From Stentor coeruleus (lineage: Eukaryota; Ciliophora; Heterotrichea; Heterotrichida; Stentoridae), in the NCBI GenBank assembly GCA_001970955.1, contig MPUH01000159.1, positions 1 through 64,000 of the forward strand: 64,000 nucleotides of DNA. The letters run 5' to 3'. Below, in pieces: positions 1-9,214 of the stretch. The stretch's first letter is position 1. Every line of letters starts with the position of its first letter. Below the pieces are notes generated by a model. That model had not been told where the DNA came from, did not search any database, and saw only the letters and a list, made by a program, of their open reading frames with translations. The position numbers and the translations under genes are program-made.

Positions 1-1287
1 GTAAATGATACACAAAAACAACCCACAAAATTTGTCAAGCCAGTAAGTGGATATTCTACAATAATACTTGCATCAGTTTTTGGTTTGACAATTATTTTAT
101 TTATCATATTCTTTTACTCAAGCTTACTTGTAAAAATTGTTTTTAGTGTTTATGATTTCTTTAAAAATTCTCATGTAGACTTAGAAGATGATAAAATTTA
201 TGATAAAATTAAGGAAAAATTGAATTATGCAGGAGGATTTTTTACAGGTATTGTAATTATCATATATATTTTCAATGTTATATTTTTGATTATCAACTAT
301 AAGTATGAAAATGAAACCGAGGTTCAAAATCTTATCCCAATAGCTTCGCTTTTGCAAGAGCAAAACTATATTGACAATCATTTAACCTTACAAATTTATA
401 TGTATTCTTATAAAGGAAATTGTTCTGAGTATCCAGCATATACATCAAATTTTTTTAACCTTAACTATTTGTCAGATATTTCAAAATTTAGCTATAGAGA
501 AGAGTTTTATAATAATTCTTTAGCTTCATGCACTCATACAGTAGCTATTGATTTTGATGAACTTTTTATAACAGAAGCTTATATAGAATTAAGCTACTTA
601 AACTATACTTCTGATATTGCTTTAACAATTTCTGCAAATTCAGGCAACCCAGGGTCTTTAAGTTCAGTAACTCAGGTTATATCATCTATTGATGGAAATG
701 TTTTAATTGGTAAAGATCCTAGCATATTTTCTATAAACATAATACCTGCATTATTTAGCAAAAAAGGATATTTTGGTGACCCTGATGAAATTTTAGGATT
801 CAGGCTAGCTTCTTCATCTTCGCCTGTAACTGGAACTAAGAAATCTATAGAAAATATAAGCTTAGGTACAGGATTCAAAATAAAAGTTAGATTTATTTTA
901 AATGAATTCGCTATTACTACTTTTAGATACCAACAAGTTAATCCAATATCATTTATTCTATTAGTATTGGCAGCTGCTCCAGGAATTCTTGCATTATTTA
1001 AGTTCATACTAATAATTTATGAAAATTGCTATATTAAAATCAAGAAAGTGCCAAAGAAAAAGATAAATGATGGCATAAGTGTTCGATATTCAAAAATAAA
1101 ATCTCTATCGAAAGTTATTGATAGTCAAAATGAAAGGGAAAATAACGAAGAGGAATTAGAAGAAATTAAATTTAGTGAAAAAGATATTAAATTTAGTGAA
1201 CAAGAAATTAAATTTAGTGAACAAGAGGTTAAATTTAGTGAACAAGAAATTAAAGAAATTCAATCCATAGATAAAGATAAAGAATAA
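1..1287 (+). CDS. Membrane protein of unknown function, 5' end outside window
   Basis: The frame is open from the first base, so this is the C-terminal 428 residues of a longer protein; the first in-window start-like codon (TTG at 85) is not a real start. Three hydrophobic stretches are visible: one ending near base 150 (around IILFIIFFYSSLLVKIVF), one near 240-300 (GIVIIIYIFNVIFLI) and one near 945-1015 (FILLVLAAAPGILALF). Between the second and third lies a region of about 200 residues with several possible N-glycosylation sites, which looks like an extracytoplasmic or lumenal domain. The C-terminal tail is charged and ends in a short tandem repeat (KFSEQEI). I do not recognise a family. 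The type is a polytopic membrane protein with one large loop and a cytosolic acidic/lysine-rich tail. It ends in TAA. Confidence 0.75.
   Translation, partial: VNDTQKQPTKFVKPVSGYSTIILASVFGLTIILFIIFFYSSLLVKIVFSVYDFFKNSHVDLEDDKIYDKIKEKLNYAGGFFTGIVIIIYIFNVIFLIINYKYENETEVQNLIPIASLLQEQNYIDNHLTLQIYMYSYKGNCSEYPAYTSNFFNLNYLSDISKFSYREEFYNNSLASCTHTVAIDFDELFITEAYIELSYLNYTSDIALTISANSGNPGSLSSVTQVISSIDGNVLIGKDPSIFSINIIPALFSKKGYFGDPDEILGFRLASSSSPVTGTKKSIENISLGTGFKIKVRFILNEFAITTFRYQQVNPISFILLVLAAAPGILALFKFILIIYENCYIKIKKVPKKKINDGISVRYSKIKSLSKVIDSQNERENNEEELEEIKFSEKDIKFSEQEIKFSEQEVKFSEQEIKEIQSIDKDKE
1162..1245 (+). repeat. 21-bp in-frame tandem repeat, 4 copies
   Basis: Four head-to-tail 21-nt units encode EIKFSEK/DIKFSEQ/EIKFSEQ/EVKFSEQ in the tail of the membrane protein. 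Unit length is a multiple of three, so copy-number change keeps the frame. The units differ by a few substitutions. Confidence 0.9.
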
Positions 1288-2193
1288 ATTAGAAAAGCTA
1301 TTATAATTTATGATACATAATTTTAATTTATAAAAGATATAAGCATTCACATGCTTATTTTATATTTCTAGTGCAAATTTGATCCCCTTATCATGACAAA
1401 GGTAGCAATTCTTTTTTCCTTGTGAATAATCAATTATGTCTCAATGCGTTTAATAATCTTATGTAACAAAATATAATATTTTTAGCAATAATTTTTTTAT
1501 CTAGTAATTTATTTTATTTTGTTTAAAATGCTAATGATATCAAAGGGTAGTAATATATCCACTTTCATTCTCAATAGCTTGACTCTCTCAGATTTTAAAC
1601 TACTAAAATTAATTATTTTATAGGCAAATATGGTTTTAATCTTTTAAATGTTGTAAATTAGATATCAATTTAAAATCAAACACAGCATTAAATTACAAAA
1701 AGAAATATTTAAGTCTTACATAGCTTAGAAATACTTTTGATATATTTTTTAAGAAAATAATCTTTATTGCAATATTTAGTTTTATTCAAAACTGAGATTG
1801 AGTTTTATATAACAATACCAGTTTTCTCATAGAATAAAATAAATGTAATATATAATTTTTATTTCTAAACAATTATTTATCTTATGTGATAACTTTTTCT
1901 AATTATTTATCACGTCTAATCTTAGCTTATCTGTTTATGATATTTATTATAGTTCCCAATATTTTTTTGTAAAAATGGATTTTATATAGGAGTTTTGAAA
2001 TATCAAACTATGCCTAAACTATTTATCATCCTATATAAAATTCTACTATCAATCTCATTCTACCCATTCAACACCCTAGCACACACTTAAAATTTTCTAC
2101 TCTAAACTTCATTCCAACTTTCTAGGCTTTTTAGGGATAAAATTTTGCTTTTGTTAAATAATTAAAATTTAAGCAGTATTTATTACGATTTAA
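1288..2193. other. Intergenic, no gene seen
   Basis: About 900 bp of AT-rich sequence with stops in all frames. The segment around 2030-2110 is rich in A and C on the plus strand (for example CATTCTACCCATTCAACACC), the composition seen upstream of intact plus-strand genes here, which suggests an old promoter for the decayed gene that follows. No RNA gene is recognisable. Confidence 0.6.
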
Positions 2194-3592
2194 ATGAGAA
2201 AAAAATCCATAGAGCTTTATGAAAAGTGTAAAAATATAAGAGAAAAAGTTTTAAATTCTAATCATCCAAATCTAACTTCAATTTATTTCAATCTAGGAAG
2301 TTTTTATTTTAATTTAAATGAGCAGAAAAAAACCCTAAAGTTCTTAAAAAAGTGCAAAATTTGATTTAAAAAAGAATCATAAAATAAAAAAAAGTCTGTT
2401 AAAGAAAGTAAAAAAAGTATCACATAAAATTTTTTTTACTCCAGAGGCTGGAAGAAAGATAATTGTTCCTCTTTTTCAATGCACTAAAGCATTTCTACAC
2501 ATATATGCGAAAAAAGGTAAGCATAAAATTTCTTAGAGAGTTTATTTTAATGATGTTTGTATGGAGAAGATGACAATTTTCTAGATAAATTACAATCCTT
2601 TAAATAGATATAGGGTACTCATCTCTTTAACCAGAAGGAAGAAGCTGGGCATAGGCCAGACTTTCTAATACAAGAGTGTTTAGAGGAATTATACCGCAGG
2701 ATAACAAGGCCCAAAGTTGCCAAAAAAAGAACGTGAAGAGAATGAAGAAAAAAGGTTAGAATAAAAGAGAAGAGAAAATATGAATAGAAAAGAACATATT
2801 GAACTGAAAAAAAAATATTGAAGAACCTGCTAAGTATAAATGCTAAATTTCATATTGCTTATTATAATGATGAATTTGAGCCATAATTTTATTAGATATA
2901 AGAAGTTCTAAAACTAATTTAATGATGTGCACCATTACAATTTTATCCACCAAAATCAGAATGTCGGATACAGAGAAATGAAGAAAATATTTTATAATTT
3001 GATAAAAGCCTTTCATTATCTTAGAGAAAAAAATATAGTTCACAATGATGTAAGTCCAATGAATATACTTATAAAATCTCCAGATGAAATAAAAATTATT
3101 GACTTTGTAATATCATTTGAATGCATAAAAAAGTATGAAGGTAGCGCTTTTCATAATTTTACACCTTCAAAGTATGCTAGTGAGTTATATCTTTCTCCAG
3201 AACTTATGACACAACGCAGAATGCATAATACAATTTTAAGCATTTTATACGATTCATTTAAGTCTGATGTTTTTTCATTAGGACTTTCTATCCTTAGCGC
3301 CTGCGGAATTGATGTTACAAATCTCAATTGTTTTGGGCAAAACTATGATGAATTTATAAGAAGCATGATAACTGTTAGTTATGAATGCACAGATGACAGC
3401 TTAAAAACCACTTACAAATTAATTAGGGAGGAACTACAAAAAACTATAGATGAAAGAATCAACGAATTTAGATACTATTTTCTTAATGATACTTTAAGCA
3501 TAATGCTAGAGGTAAATATTTTAGAAAGGGCTACAATTGATGAGATATATAAAGATGCAAAATACTTTGTGGGAATCATTGAGTATTATTAA
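2194..3592 (+). pseudogene. Decayed TPR/protein-kinase gene
   Basis: An ATG at 2194 opens about 55 codons that read as a kinesin-light-chain-type TPR (SIELYEKCKNIREKVL, then NLGSFYFNLNEQKKTLKF) before a stop. Sequence from about 2370 to 2915 has stops in every frame and at least one frame change. From 2915 to 3592 a clean frame encodes the C-lobe of a protein kinase: the catalytic loop HNDVSPMN, a DFG-equivalent DFV, a SPE motif in place of APE, and the conserved SDVFSLG helix. The N-lobe with the ATP-binding lysine is not readable. The catalytic-loop lysine is Ser and the DFG glycine is Val, so even the intact part looks inactive. The first ATG in the kinase frame is 2978 (204 aa). It could be a short expressed pseudokinase, but a broken host gene is the simpler reading. 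Confidence 0.65.
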
Positions 3593-4211
3593 TAGTTTAT
3601 TTACTTCTAATTTATAAGAAATTATGAGTTAAATCAATGGATTTTTTCTTATAAATTTAAGTATATTAAATTCAATACCTTTAAAATTTACTACATACAG
3701 CATATCCAATCATTATTACCTTCAAAATTAAAATTAATAATATAAACTTAAATTAACCTCTATACAAAAACTCTTTAAAATACAATCATATCTCAAGTAA
3801 AAAATATATTCTTAATCCCAACTACAAAAAAACTTATATTTATTTTCCCTAAATGAAATTATCAAGTTTAATTTTTTCCTTATAGTTNCAAATTAACCTC
3901 TATACAAAAACTCTTTAAAATACAATCATATCTCAAGTAAAAAATATATTCTTAATCCCAACCACAAAAAAACTTATATTTATTTTCCCTAAATGAAATT
4001 ATCAAGTTTAATTTTTTCCTTATAGTTTTCTATGTTTATTTTTTGAAAATTACAACTTAAACATGAAATCAATAAACTAAATAAGCATTGAAATAAATCT
4101 TTATATATATAATACAATTATCTATAAACAAATTATCAATTAATCTAAAGTAATTTAAAGTATAATTCCAACATATAAACTTATATGGAGTACAAATTCC
4201 ATACAATATAA
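3593..4211. other. Intergenic with an artefactual duplication
   Basis: No coding potential. The plus strand is A/C-rich towards the downstream start at 4212, as in other 5' flanks. About 140 bp of it is a duplicate created at a one-base gap (see the repeat entry), so the true spacer is probably near 480 bp. Confidence 0.7.
3751..4027. repeat. Direct duplicate flanking a single N (assembly join)
   Basis: Bases 3751-3887 and 3891-4027 are the same 137-bp sequence with one visible difference (T at 3823, C at 3963). A single N at 3888 lies between them. The pattern fits two contigs whose ends overlapped but were abutted with an N rather than merged; the one difference could be an allele or an error. 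Confidence 0.85.
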
Positions 4212-6287
4212 ATGGGTGCATGTGCTGATCGAGAAGTATATTTCGAAAGAGAATCCGTAAAAGAACTTAGAGCAAAAATGGTTATAGAATACTTAAAAAA
4301 TACTGAAGGTGATGTTAAAAACACAAGAAGTACATCAACAGGGCCTATGAGACGTTCAATAAAATCAAATAAAAATCCAAGAAGAACTCAGCATCGAGAT
4401 ATTGATCTTGAGTCCTTAAATTCAAGGGGATCATATAAAAACCCTAAAAGCATGAAAAATAACTTTGAATTAGACTTGCAAGGAATAGAATCTCCTACAA
4501 GTAAAAAACGAACTTCATTGTTTGGTTTTAATAAAGACCCTAAAGATGATGATCTTTTAAATAATAAACAACAAGAAAAGGGAAAAGGATTTTCAGGAAT
4601 TCAAGGGGACGCAGAAGGGCAAAACCTAGACAAAAACTCACAATTTACTAACCAACTTTTACATAAAAATGAAGAAAAAACATCTAAAATACCTATTCCG
4701 TCACTAGATTTAGACAAAAACAAACAAAAAACTGAGGTTCTTAAAACTGAAGGTTCAGAAGTTCCAGATAAAAGCAAACAAAAGGTAAAAAAAATACTAA
4801 AACCTGAAGATATAAAATTTTCACCCTTAAGAAAACCTTCAGAAAAAAATAATCAAATTCCTATAATAACACTTAAACCAGACGAAGAAGATAAAAAAGA
4901 TCCAAAAATTCCTGCTATGATAAAAACCGATATCAGTGCTGAAGGAGTATCAGAAAGTATTGAAGCTAGTCCTGGAAAGTCAGTTTTCGGGTCTAAAGGG
5001 CCTGGGTTTGATTATAGTGATGGGCCATTAAAGAAAAGTATAGAAAAACAAGAAATGTCTCTAATAAACACATCACAAAACCTCGAAAACCAAAGTTCAT
5101 CATCTAAAGCTCACCTTTTATCTATAAAAACAAACCGAAGTTCAGAAAAAATGCGTGAAAGCGTTGTATCTCTTGAACTTGAACGTCAAGCAATAGGTGT
5201 AAGTCTACCACCACTTAAACCTCCTGAGCTAAAAATCACTCCTGGTTCATCTCAATCTATAATCCCTGGTCGTATTTCTCTCTTAGTAGAAGGTCCAGCT
5301 TTTTTTGATGAAAATTCACCAATAAAATTCTTTAAAATGCAAATACCACATACAATCTCCAATATACCTTCTGATCTTGAACCTTTTCATCCTTTAATCA
5401 TACCAAAAAATTATATTATAAATGATTATGGTAAAAGACCAATTTCTCCTAAAGTTGAACAAAAGAAACCAAAATTTAAAAATCCATCAACACCTTTATC
5501 AGATAATTATGATGATTCTATTCCTATTATTCCTATTTGTGATTTAAGATTATCTAATCCTTTTGATCTTGCTGAATCCTTAGTAAGTTTTCCTGGAAAT
5601 AAAGCTGTTGAAGTTTATGCAGAAAATATACAAGATGAAAAAGAAATTCTTATAAATGAAGAAGAGGAAATTATAATACCAGAAGATGAGCTTTTCTTTG
5701 GAGATAAGTTACAGCAAGAGATGGATATAGAGAAAAATGAAGAAGAAAAAGAAAGATATGGTGCTGATAATGAGTTTGTGTTAACAAGTCCTGAAAATTT
5801 GGTAATGACTCCTGAAATTGATCTTTTTGCAAGGTTTTCTATTCCGGAATATAGTCCAAGAGGTCAAGATAATGAATATGAAGGAGACCCTAATTTTATA
5901 CCTCTTTTTACTCGTGCGGGTGTTCCAGAATATGAAGATGATTATAATAGAAGTTCTTCTCCATTGTATTTACCTAAAATCCGCTCTGAAAGTCCTGAGT
6001 TTAATTCAAATTACAATAGTTTTATTGTTGATAGTAAAAGAAGTAGTCATCTTCTTGTTCCAAATATTAGAGTTTTTGGTGAAGAAACATCTCCAGGTAT
6101 GTTGAATGATTCTGTTAATATTCCTGATATTAGAGCTAGTCTTAATGGATCAGGAATATTCTTTAAACGATCAAGAGAACATTTGTTGAGGAGATCTCCA
6201 AGAAAATTATCCCCGGAACTTTTCAAAAAGAATCTTGAAGGAAAACTCACTGCGGATGAAGAATTAATGCATTCACCAAATAGATAA
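4212..6287 (+). CDS. Low-complexity protein with N-myristoylation-type start
   Basis: 691 residues beginning MGACADRE, a good match to an N-myristoyl plus palmitoyl (Gly2, Cys4) signal, so the protein is probably anchored to a membrane face. The remainder is largely disordered: Lys/Glu/Ser/Pro-rich to about residue 350, then a part with many short proline-containing motifs such as SPEFNSN and IPEYSPRG, ending in a basic SPRKLSPE segment. Several SP/TP sites suggest phosphorylation. No catalytic fold or membrane segment is visible and I recognise no family. The ATG at 4212 follows a TATAA-type context and an A/C-rich 5' flank, and the frame is open throughout to TAG. Confident as a gene, unknown in function. 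Confidence 0.8.
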   Translation: MGACADREVYFERESVKELRAKMVIEYLKNTEGDVKNTRSTSTGPMRRSIKSNKNPRRTQHRDIDLESLNSRGSYKNPKSMKNNFELDLQGIESPTSKKRTSLFGFNKDPKDDDLLNNKQQEKGKGFSGIQGDAEGQNLDKNSQFTNQLLHKNEEKTSKIPIPSLDLDKNKQKTEVLKTEGSEVPDKSKQKVKKILKPEDIKFSPLRKPSEKNNQIPIITLKPDEEDKKDPKIPAMIKTDISAEGVSESIEASPGKSVFGSKGPGFDYSDGPLKKSIEKQEMSLINTSQNLENQSSSSKAHLLSIKTNRSSEKMRESVVSLELERQAIGVSLPPLKPPELKITPGSSQSIIPGRISLLVEGPAFFDENSPIKFFKMQIPHTISNIPSDLEPFHPLIIPKNYIINDYGKRPISPKVEQKKPKFKNPSTPLSDNYDDSIPIIPICDLRLSNPFDLAESLVSFPGNKAVEVYAENIQDEKEILINEEEEIIIPEDELFFGDKLQQEMDIEKNEEEKERYGADNEFVLTSPENLVMTPEIDLFARFSIPEYSPRGQDNEYEGDPNFIPLFTRAGVPEYEDDYNRSSSPLYLPKIRSESPEFNSNYNSFIVDSKRSSHLLVPNIRVFGEETSPGMLNDSVNIPDIRASLNGSGIFFKRSREHLLRRSPRKLSPELFKKNLEGKLTADEELMHSPNR

Positions 6288-6838
6288 TAGTGAATTAAAC
6301 TTTATATAATGATTATAAAGAAATGTTGAAATTAAAGTATTTTTGTAACAAGTTTAGGTAAAAAATTATGTTGATTTTTTGGGTTTAGTAAAAAGTGATA
6401 TGTTATAAGGAAATATAATAAACAAGGAATATGCTTATTAGATTATGATTTTATATATCTGGAAGGTATTGGGTAAGGCTAAAATAAATTTTTAATGATA
6501 AACTGTTAATAGCTTAGTAGTTAAAATACTGTATAAATGTTTAGGAAAAATGATAGGTTTATGTAATATTATTATTTGAAGGCATGAAAGTATAAAAGTA
6601 TAAAAGTATAAAAGTATAAAAGTATAAAAATTGCAATGAATCTGTTTACTTAATTTGAAAATCTTCCTAGACTAATACTAATCACATCATAAAATGCAAT
6701 CAACAAAAAAATCCAAAATTTCTCTAAACAATCATTTAATATAAAAAATCCAACAATCACAATACCTTCCAATCACTATCCGACTATTTACTATAATTTC
6801 TACACCTAAAAAGTACAAAAATTAAATCATTAGATTAG
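6288..6838. other. Convergent intergenic region with an 8-bp microsatellite
   Basis: Lies between two converging genes. The left half (3' of the plus gene) is G/T-rich and the right half (3' of the minus gene) is A/C-rich on the plus strand. A tandem 8-bp unit AGTATAAA, about five to six copies, runs from about 6588 to 6630. A CCAATCACTA element sits about 60 bp beyond the minus gene's stop. No gene seen. Confidence 0.7.
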
Positions 6839-7927
6839 TTATATATCTATATATCCTAAGCTCTTCTCATCTTTAAATCGTTTTTTCTCATTGATATCCG
6901 TATAAAGCTTTCCTATGAGGAAAAACACTCCTATCAAAGGAGTTAAACAAATAGCAATCAAACAAATACTAGTAAGAACACCTGAAATAATACAACTAAG
7001 TATAAACATAAGTATATATCTAGCATACTTGTTTTTAAAAGTCTTACTATAGCATCCTGAACTATAAGGTCTAAAAGCTGATCTATTGATATAAACAACA
7101 AAAACCCCAGAACTAAGAAGTAATATTATCGTAAGCAAAGGAGATAATATTATAATAAGCGGATAAGTTATATACTTCCATTTAATAACTTTCGAAATAA
7201 ATTTGCTTTCTTTATCACTATCAGTAAGGTAGTTTTGTCCTAAATGGATTAAAAACATTCCTAAACCGAATGGTACAGTGATTGGGCCAAATATAAGGAA
7301 AAATATAAACCAATATCTGAGTTCCCATGAGTCTTGTACAAAAACACATAAAATAGGGTCGTGACCATTTGCTAAATCTTTACCACAATACCAACACCAA
7401 TGAGCTTTACATACTGGGCATTCCATAGATGGACAACCTCCAGCTTTTTCTATACGCCTTTTACAATTTGGACAATATTTAACATCATGATTAAGAGACC
7501 ATTGATCAAATTTTATATCTTGTGAATTCTTACATGTCTTACTTATATGCCACTTTTCATTACAATAATAACAATATTCAAATGAACATTCATTACAAGC
7601 TAATTTATGCTTTTTAGAACTCCCAATATCATACCCTTGACAATCAGCTTGAGGGCAAAAACGTAAATTCGGGTTCTTTACTAGTTCTGTATTGCGATTA
7701 AATAGTTTGTATTTATCGAATAACTCAGTTCCAACAACTTTTTGTATTTCATCTTCGTTTAAAAGGTAAGGACAGTTGTAATAAGGACAAGGCATAGGAT
7801 TGACTTTGTTTTCGGTGATTCTGAGCTTGAGATACTCGAATGCGCACCTATCACAAAAATTATGCTTACAACAGAATGGAGGATTAGCCGATGGCCATTC
7901 TTCTCTGCAAATTAAACACTCAGGCAT
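6839..7927 (-). CDS. RBR-type E3 ubiquitin ligase, membrane-anchored
   Basis: 362 residues with a full RING1-IBR-RING2 array: RING1 from Cys4 (CLIC...CCKHNFCDRC), IBR around 91-132 (CPQADC...CNECSFEYCYYC), and RING2 from Cys152 (CPNC...GGCPSMECPVC...WCWYC). The RING2 cysteine in the GGC motif (about Cys165) matches the catalytic cysteine that forms the ubiquitin thioester in parkin/HHARI-type ligases, so a HECT-like transfer mechanism is expected. The C-terminal half carries about three hydrophobic stretches (near 204-230, 250-280 and 303-345), placing the ligase on an organelle membrane with the RBR in the cytosol, as in RNF19/RNF144 relatives. No ubiquitin-like or Ariadne autoinhibitory domain is visible. 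Start ATG at 7927; stop TAA. Confidence 0.92.
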   Translation of the reverse strand: MPECLICREEWPSANPPFCCKHNFCDRCAFEYLKLRITENKVNPMPCPYYNCPYLLNEDEIQKVVGTELFDKYKLFNRNTELVKNPNLRFCPQADCQGYDIGSSKKHKLACNECSFEYCYYCNEKWHISKTCKNSQDIKFDQWSLNHDVKYCPNCKRRIEKAGGCPSMECPVCKAHWCWYCGKDLANGHDPILCVFVQDSWELRYWFIFFLIFGPITVPFGLGMFLIHLGQNYLTDSDKESKFISKVIKWKYITYPLIIILSPLLTIILLLSSGVFVVYINRSAFRPYSSGCYSKTFKNKYARYILMFILSCIISGVLTSICLIAICLTPLIGVFFLIGKLYTDINEKKRFKDEKSLGYIDI

Positions 7928-8506
7928 TTTAATATTACTATCTGAATGAAATTAAGTATTTTGGTTTATAATAATAATATATTAAGAGAAATTATAACTT
8001 ATGCTTATTAGAAAGTAACCCGTTTGTTGATTTTTTCACTTAATTTTGATGAAAATATAGTTTTTTTTTTAGAAAGTATTCGCGGCTCAGATATGAAAAA
8101 AACTCCTGAAACACGACTAGGAAACATAAAAAAATGCTTATAAGAGATACCTAGAGTTGGGAAAATAAAAAACTCACACTGGTTTCTGCTTTTAAAATGC
8201 TTGTCTTGTGATAGTTTGCATTTAAAGGTGTGTAAAAATTTTATTACACAAAAATTGTAGGGTATTCAAATAATAAATATGGGTTTATTTGGGGTTAATA
8301 GATATCAAAGGTGAAATTATTAAATCAAAGACCGAAAAAATAATAAGTTTTCATATTAAGTGAATCTTAGTTGTAAAAAAAATACAATTAACAGAGAGAA
8401 AAAAATGTTTATAAAATTTATTTAAAAAAATCGTGAAATTTTGCTTTACAACTGAAAATTTATCCATATATAAATACTTGACTATATAAGAATTCTTGTA
8501 TAAAAT
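7928..8506. other. Divergent intergenic region
   Basis: 579 bp between the start codons of the RBR ligase and the histidine phosphatase. The left part is more T/G-rich and the right part more A-rich, as expected for back-to-back promoters. No gene or RNA seen. Confidence 0.6.
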
Positions 8507-9172
8507 ATGAAATATCTGATTGTTTACCGACATGGGGAACGTAGCGATGAAGCACCTGAATCAAGGAAAATTGATTTCCAATGTATAAGCGACGCTCCTC
8601 TAACTTCAGTCGGTCATCAACAAGCAGAAATAGCAGCCCATAGTATTCATGAACTAATTCCAGAAAATTCAAGTATTCACTTAGTATCCTCACCTTTAAT
8701 CAGATGTATACAAACTTCATATAAATTATCGAAATTATTAAACTTACCTATTTTCCTTGAAGAAGGTTTCGGTGAATGCTATTGTCAACATCATTTCCCT
8801 ATAAACCCTTTCGAAAATCTACACCTTCGGATAAGACCAGACATGTTTGAACATACAATTGAAGGGGTTAAAATTATTGAAAACTCTCATATCGTAAGGC
8901 CTCCAAATCCAGAAAACCCTATACAACTTAGAGAAAGATGTGAAAAAATGATTGAAGAATATATAATGAAAAGAGAAGAAGATGTTGTTATTGTATGTAC
9001 CCATTTCATGCCTTTAAAAGTTATAACAGAACTAATCGGAGGTCATTCTAATATTGAATCACAACATACTGTTATAACTGTTGCAGAGTTTCTAAATGAG
9101 GAATTTAATATTCTTAGAAATGGGTGTTTTAAACATTTACCAAGAGAATTAACTAAGCCTATACCAATCTAA
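8507..9172 (+). CDS. Histidine phosphatase superfamily (phosphoglycerate mutase-like) protein
   Basis: 221 residues. The N-terminal RHGER (Arg8, His9) supplies the phospho-accepting histidine. A second basic site lies in SSPLIRCIQT (about residue 64-73), and a late CTHFMPL gives the second catalytic histidine. The layout fits the two-histidine phosphatase fold, closer to UBASH3/Sts-like and eukaryotic PGAM-like phosphatases than to glycolytic mutases because the mutase-specific insert is absent. Substrate cannot be told from sequence. The protein has no targeting signal or membrane segment, so it is probably cytosolic. It converges with DNA polymerase epsilon with only 42 bp between the two stop codons. 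Confidence 0.88.
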   Translation: MKYLIVYRHGERSDEAPESRKIDFQCISDAPLTSVGHQQAEIAAHSIHELIPENSSIHLVSSPLIRCIQTSYKLSKLLNLPIFLEEGFGECYCQHHFPINPFENLHLRIRPDMFEHTIEGVKIIENSHIVRPPNPENPIQLRERCEKMIEEYIMKREEDVVIVCTHFMPLKVITELIGGHSNIESQHTVITVAEFLNEEFNILRNGCFKHLPRELTKPIPI

Positions 9173-9214
9173 AACTCATCTTTTTTTTTAATTTTCTCAT
9201 ATAATATCTAAAAA

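Noticed and set aside
85-87. TTG start for the left-edge membrane protein
   Set aside because: The frame is open upstream to base 1, so the real start lies outside the window.
1361-1450. Short minus-strand remnant reading NCYLCHDKGIKFALEI
   Set aside because: Only about 25 codons, no start or conserved neighbour; too short to call a gene fragment.
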